Shown here one piece after another: positions 57,245 through 64,000 of a DNA stretch of 64,000 nucleotides. A model generated the notes under the pieces. It was not told the DNA's origin. It worked only from the letters and a program-made list of their open reading frames with translations, and did no database searches. This DNA comes from Asterias rubens. Lineage: Eukaryota > Echinodermata > Asteroidea > Forcipulatida > Asteriidae. Where the stretch lies: contig NC_047063.1 in the NCBI RefSeq assembly GCF_902459465.1, forward strand, positions 17,387,685 to 17,451,684. The letters are read 5' to 3'. Position 1 is the stretch's first letter; each line of letters opens with the position of its first letter. The translations under genes and the position numbers were made by a program.

Positions 57245-58920
57245 GTTCTCAGAAATCCACATAGATCAATTTTATACAGTGCTCATTGGAGTACTACAGT
57301 TGGACGAATTACTCAGTAGAACGAGTTAACAGCAGTGAGTGGTTTATACACAGGAGTGTCCTAATCAGAAATGCCCAACTTAATGCTAACAAAGCACCAC
57401 AGTCCTCTTTTATAGGGTGGGGTTTGGTTTTGACTTTTTTTTTGGTCAATGGTTTACTTGTCGGAACAAGGAAAAACTCTCACAAACTTGTTCCCCAGCT
57501 TTTTCATTAACTCTTAAAATTAATTTAGTTACGACAAATCTATTTTACTTTTTTTCATGTACTGGAGCTCTTTTACATTTAAAGTCAGAACACAGTTATC
57601 GCCTTACACATAAAAACATCTGAAATAAAATGTTAAATTAGCTATAATTATATGTTCTCTTTCGTTTGTGTATCTGTGTGTGTGAATTTCTAAATCTATA
57701 ATTTATACACTGTAATGATTCAAGCAATGGTGAAAGGTCACAGCTACACAGTGCTCTAGCCCTAAAAAGCTCTGTATCATCATGAACTGTAGAGGGCGCC
57801 CTTGAAACACATGGACCAGAACTGTGTATTGAGAGAGTTGCAACATAGAGGGACCAGTTATCTTTGGTCACGTGGTGCTGGATGCCATTTTGTCTCCAAA
57901 TGCAGCACAAACCAATGGGCAGACTAGTCTGGCACCCTGTGTTAGCCCATGCATTTCTTGGGAACAAAATTGCTTCTAATCGCAAATAGTTGTAACTCCC
58001 AATATACAGCTCATGGACCACACACATCCTTCCTTAAAATGACACTCTGTACTGGAGTGTGCATATATTCATTTTTCCCGAAGAATTCAAATTCTTCCTT
58101 TTTCAATAAAAGCAAGGGCTGTAATTTCTAACTACCTCTTCTTCGTTAGCCAGTGATGTACACAGAGCAAGTTATGGGGCAGACTTCAACCAGACTTTAG
58201 CCAGAAATTGTGCTGAAGAACGAGTGAATATAGCAAAACATACAAGCTAACCAGCAAGGTTCTACTTCTAGGCGCATTGTTTCTTCTTCATCTTCAACAA
58301 ACCAAAATTCAAAACTGTAGTCTGTTTATACTGACATTTGTAACAACATCAGCTGCCTATTAGAATCGGATATATTCAAGTTCTTACACACAACAACCAA
58401 CCTGTGCTAAGAACCAAAAATATACGATACACACTCTACTTTGTTTTCTAGCCGTGTCAAATATGGATATATTTTATACACGATACCTTGCATAATACTT
58501 TTTTAAGCATGAATTTTTCCTTTTAAAAACAGTTTTTAGCTTGATAATAATATTACAAGTCCTGAATTCTCATCCTATAAAAGAGTAAATTGAGACCACA
58601 TTTATTTTTAAAAGTCTTATTTGATATTTCACATCGATAGAATGTCATTTAAACGGTGTAATCCTGCAATAAGAGATCAGTGCTGCTGCTTTTCTTTTTA
58701 TCTTTTTTTTAATCTACTAATTCTTGCACATACATAACGGGTAATAGATTAATAACAACGCTAAGACATAAAGAGAATTGTCTTCAATTATCAATATAAA
58801 TGACAAAACATTTACATATGAGTGGGATAATTTTTGAATGTACATCTTATTTTTTCTTTAATATTATCTATATTAAAAAAAATTATTTGTTAACCGTCAT
58901 CTTTTCAACCAGACAGTTCT
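57245..58920. other. Intergenic AT-rich DNA without recognised genes
   Basis: No splice-bounded coding exon, RNA gene or known repeat family recognised. Short open frames here show no domain features. Confidence 0.4.
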
Positions 58921-59124
58921 GGGCCCAATTTCATAAAGCTGCTTAAGCACAAGAAAGATGCTAAGCACAACAAAATTATGCTTACCAAAATGAGATTACC
59001 GGAAATGTCACATGTACAAATTATTACTGGTATCCTGCTCATTTCTGCCGAGTAGAAAATTGTTAGGCTACATTTCCTGTTTAAATGTATTCTGTTTTTA
59101 GTAAGCTCAATGAAATTGGGCCCC
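58921..59124. mobile_element. MITE, GGGCCCAATTTCATAAAGCTG family
   Basis: GGGCCCAATTTCATAAAGCT and AGCTCAATGAAATTGGGCCC are inverted; the interior has GCTTAAGCAC and ATGCTTACC motifs. Confidence 0.82.
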
Positions 59125-62100
59125 CTTAGGGATCAGACATTATGCAGTAAACGATACACACACAATTTTTTTTTAATACAACGGTTACCGCACACAAATC
59201 AAGAGGGGAGTACAATCTATCCATACCATTATGTCAAATAAAGTGTTGCGTTTATAAGAGTGATTGTTGTTTGTTTTCTTATTGTAAACATATTGAATCC
59301 ACTTTTTGTTTAGCTGTACTCTGTCAATACGACTTGGCAAATTTATGATGAAAAACCCAAAACAAATAATAAGAATAATAATATACAATAATTTTGAAGA
59401 TGAAATTTCAGCAAGATTTTCCAACCTGAACTACAGTAACAGCTAAATACATTACATTGAAATTGAAGTTCCCTGGTAATATTTTTTTTCAATTTTTGAT
59501 TTTTTTTTTCCTTCTTTCTTTTCAAAATATTGACATCATCTACTGAGAAATTGGTTCTTGAGTTGGGGTTTCTGTTCCTATGAAGTAAGTGGATATATAC
59601 ATATAGTATACATATATACCTACTATCTCAAAATAGTTTGTTTTGTTTTATTAGTGTGTTTGGGGGGGGGGGGGGATATTTGCTTATCGATACATATACA
59701 TCGGTACCAGTAAGGGGAGACGATAGGCACTCATACTTAACATTTAATACTTTATATAATAATACACAAATTTCAGGATTTTTTTTTTCTTTTTTTTTTC
59801 GTACACAGTGCAAATTTTTTAATATATATATTTTTTCTTTTTAGTCAAAGAAATAATATGTAGGATTAATTTTTGTTCACGATATGCACACACACATTGT
59901 GGCTGTCAGTAAAAAAGACTATTGAGAGGGGGGGGGGGTTGCTAAAACACGAGTGTCACGAGCTGTTTGGGACAAAGAATCATCCGAAACAATGTCTATA
60001 CAAAGCACTGTTCAGAAGAAAAAAAATATATCATAATAATATTAATCATAATTATTTACCAGAAACCACCATTGGAGATTTCCGCAGTCACGGTCACCAG
60101 ACAAATGCCGGGAGATTTTTAAATGTTTATCCACTATACACTGAAATTTATTTAAAGCAAGAAGTTGCAAAACAGGTAAAACTTTTTTTCTTGGGTATCA
60201 ATGTGCCTTCAATTCATTTCTTACAACATTTTGTCTCCTTTAGAGTGATTTTTATTTTTTTATTTTTAATCTAAAAGGTGTAGTTTATATTAATAACATA
60301 ACTTTGTATACATGTTTAGCAAAAAAACCCATATTATTATCCAAATGTCATTGTCTTGTTCCGCTACACAAATAACCCAAACATTTTTGACAAATTCTTT
60401 CATAATTTTGACTGCAACAACTGGCCAAAATTTCTATCATACTTGAGATTCAGTTTGTAAAAACTATTGTTCCATTTCGCATATTTCCGACAAACAACCC
60501 TCATAGACAAATTGCTCTAAATTGTTTTTGAATTTGGCTCTTACAAACTGCTTCTATAGACGGAAAAAGGCAACAAGATATGGTAACAATTGAATTCTTT
60601 TTAATTTAAGAAACTAAAACCAATTCTGGCTTTTTAACCTCGCACTTTCTCTCTCGCACTCGACGATTCTGCCACAGAATCAACAATTTTTAACAATTCA
60701 GAAACAACCTTCTTAATTTTTGTTTTAATACCAGCTGACTTAAAAATGCTTAATATACTCTGCTTCTACGACAATATTTTTTTTTTTTTTTTTTTTAATA
60801 GGCTAAACATTTTCAACCAAACTAAGAGATCTTCATCACATGTGTCACTTTCTTTTACAATATACAAGAGTAGAAATGCAATTTCCTTTTTTTTTTTTCA
60901 AGATGGCATCAGACTTCAGGAATGAAAAAAAAACACCTCTCCGTTATGATTTTGTACATAATTCGTGCAATACAATAGCAATGAGTGAGAGAAGGTAACA
61001 CCACTTTAAATGCAGTAAAACGGAAATAAAGTCCACAGATACATTATCCACTTTCAGAACTAAGATTGTGCAGTTTGTTTGTTACCATTAATTTACCCCC
61101 TTTTAATTTACTTAAAGTAATTACCTCCTTTTTTTTTCCCCTTTTTTTTTGGAGATACAAAAACCGCCAGTCCATAACTTCTCCAAAGGTTGTTCAGGTA
61201 CAAGTCTACAATCAACACATGTTTTTTTTTACGCATGACAATTAGACTGGTGCCGTGGATATCCTGCAGTGAGTTTGGCTTGATCCAAGGTGGCATACTC
61301 GCTACGGCAACCGTCAGTGGCGGATGCTCGACCAAATCCACTGACCATTGAACCCGACGTTTACTTTTCCTGCTATCCAAGTAGTAGTATCTTTCTCTGG
61401 CAAGCTAGCCCCAAATGAGTTTCAATCTGGAGATGAAATAATGTAAGAAATCATTACCGAGACTGCTTGGAAAATCACAAGAGACTACCTTCCATGAACC
61501 ACTGCGTTAAGGCACAAGGCCAACAACATTGGTAATTGCCAAAGACCAGCAACCCCCCTTTGTGTCAGACCAAACATTTGACTGATACAACAAACCTGTG
61601 AAATAAGAGATGTTAAATTTGCATCGAGGATAAATAATATTAAACATGTGAAACTATAGTTCAATCGTTCCCCAGAGTCATGGGTCATTCACTGTGTTTT
61701 CAAATATCTGATTTTAGACTAATATTGGTCGGCTCATTTCTCAAAAACTAGAGCATTTCAGGCAAAACTATTTCAATGGAAGTTTTCCACCATGACCATC
61801 TTTACACCATGTAAACTATGTCTAAATCTGTGAAAATTTGTACTGTCAATCTTACCAATGTGAAGTACTGGGTTGGGGACTATCGGAAAAAACAATCCCC
61901 CCCCCCCCCCACACACATGTAAATTTTCAATCTGAAAGCATACAGATTATAAACTTGGAATTTTCCATCCAATCAAATGTTTCTTTCTCTCTTTGAAAAA
62001 AACTGAGGATTTTTTAAATTTTTATTTTAAAGTTTTAATTCTGGTCTTTTACACTCATTTCTGGTCCCATAAACATTTGAGTTACAAGCCATGCCGTGTT

Positions 62101-63463
62101 GTGGATTTTTTTTTTCCCTGCCAAATTTGATCCCTGATAATGTGTAAAGGGATGTACAACTTTAATGGAGTACATTTAGGCCCAATACTTCACGGAGGCA
62201 ACAGAGGCAATTTCCTGCATGCCCCCTGGTCATTGCCTTGGTGCCCTTGAAATGCTCCAGTAGAATTTTACAATTTCCTAATAGGGGTGCCCTTTACCAA
62301 GGAGAATATACCTTGGTGCCCTTGCCCTTTTTAAAAATGAAGCATTCAGGCCTGAGTTTATTGCTATCATCAGGCTGGTTTTAGCACTAAGCCAGTTTCA
62401 ATTATTCACACCTCAACCCTCTGCATAATAAATTCATCTGTATATTTTAACGAGCAAACTCCCAGGGATAATAGTCGGGACCATTGTTTCCTTGTCTCCA
62501 TTGAACAATGGATCTCAGGGTCGTCCATTGTTCGGCTAGGGACTTAATCACTCCCAAATCCACCTCGTTTAGAACTCCCGAGGCCTGCGCCCTTAATGAG
62601 TGTTGTTTGATTCAGCTTGCCTTATTATACATTCATGGTTGACGTCAAACTGACTAATGAGTCTACGTAAAGGGCAGTTGATGCAGCATCATTGTGGCAA
62701 CACCCACAGAAAGAGAGAGTCTTTAAGCTTCCTCAGCTTTGGTTTTAAAATAAAATAATTGGGACCTTCTTTAATTTATTACCAGTTTGTTATTATATAT
62801 ACTTTCAAAGAGATTAAAGCAAAACCACTCAGCTTCTGAAATAAGCTTATTTTCAAAGTACTGGCAAAAAAGGAGAATCTCAACCCATGAAAAACTATAT
62901 TGAACAAACAAAGTGCTGTGTTTTGTTAATTCCGCAGCTGTAAATGTACGTTGGCAGGATTTGTCAACCCACCACCGTTCACTACATTGACTTGGAATTG
63001 CTGCGTTAACAATGTCATGAGTTACTCTAACTATTGAAATTCAACCCCAATTATAGGAAACCTCTTACACAGCATGCAATAAGAGCACTGGAGTAGTACT
63101 GGAGAAACTTTCTTGCAATCCCAGGCCTGGAATTTCCTGCATGATTTTCCCAATTTGCAAAATAAAAATTGCTTGTCTATTTCAAAAATGAAGCTGCAGA
63201 TCTAAGAGATTTGTTTCTTTTGGAGATTGCCAAGAACGAGATGACTGTAAACAACCTCTTAAAAGGCCAAGTCACACAAGGCAATTTACAGGCAACTAGT
63301 TCAAGGCAGTCCCCAAGAAGAAAATTCTGCCGGTTTTTGTCATTATTTTGTGAGGGGGATACAGAAACCAGCTAGACAAATGGCATAAAAATATTTTTTT
63401 TTAAAGGCAAAGGGACGCTACTCACAAGCTTTCATAATTCCAAGTTGAGTTTTGGCGTGATGT
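59125..63463 (-). other. AT-rich stretch, possibly long G-alpha-i 3' UTR plus repeats
   Basis: Homopolymer-rich DNA (T runs at 59160, 59490, 60775, 60885; G runs at 59660 and 59928; C run at 61890). On the minus strand it lies downstream of the G-alpha-i stop, so part may be 3' UTR; the end cannot be fixed. 62175-62350 contains the TTGCCTTGGTGCCC dispersed repeat also seen at 4975, 37245 and 50590. No coding exon recognised. Confidence 0.35.

Positions 63464-64000
<537 letters not shown>

Overview
The window is nuclear DNA from an invertebrate animal, most likely an echinoderm and probably a sea star. Genes are split by short GT-AG introns, intergenic DNA is AT-rich, and MITE-like and foldback repeats are dense. 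Gene content is metazoan, including an NLR-type NACHT-LRR gene. Species assignment rests on general resemblance, not on a search. No prokaryotic, viral or CRISPR features were seen.

Layout. (1) 746-6234, minus: the 5' half of an MFSD5-like transporter gene that runs off the left edge, with a likely leader exon near 6909-6960. (2) 7-12 kb: gene-free repeat field. (3) 12179-20958, minus: an NLR gene. The large NACHT-LRR exon (12179-14814) is joined in matching phase to small upstream exons. Those exons encode a linker, a hydrophobic helix that is complete only across an exon junction, and a ubiquitin-like domain ending in GLLGGG. This Ubl-hydrophobic helix-NACHT-LRR arrangement is the most unusual item here. 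(4) 21-24 kb: foldback elements, one a perfect 81-bp hairpin with a 9-bp target duplication and a matching empty site at 31.6 kb. (5) 23979-36281, plus: a 12-exon, 598-residue VWFA/Cache protein of the alpha2delta/CACHD1 type. (6) 36-43 kb: repeat field. (7) 43365-46473, minus: LLPH, a small basic nucleolar protein, 165 aa in three exons. (8) 47868-54346, plus: an RPUSD3-like mitochondrial pseudouridine synthase, 369 aa in eight exons, divergent from LLPH. (9) 54.4-63.4 kb: repeats and AT-rich DNA, part of which may be 3' UTR of the next gene. (10) 63464-63654, minus: the last coding exon of a G-protein alpha-i subunit, ending in CGLF.

Exon models were built by hand from splice sites and phase. 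For the VWFA, RPUSD3 and LLPH genes the summed exons close exactly in frame from ATG to stop, which supports them well. The NLR model is in phase throughout, but its first two exons and one very short intron are unresolved. The genes show no operon-like or pathway relationship. The one physical link is a ~300-bp repeat-like element upstream of both MFSD5 and RPUSD3, carrying the same splice donor, so it may act as leader exon or promoter for both.
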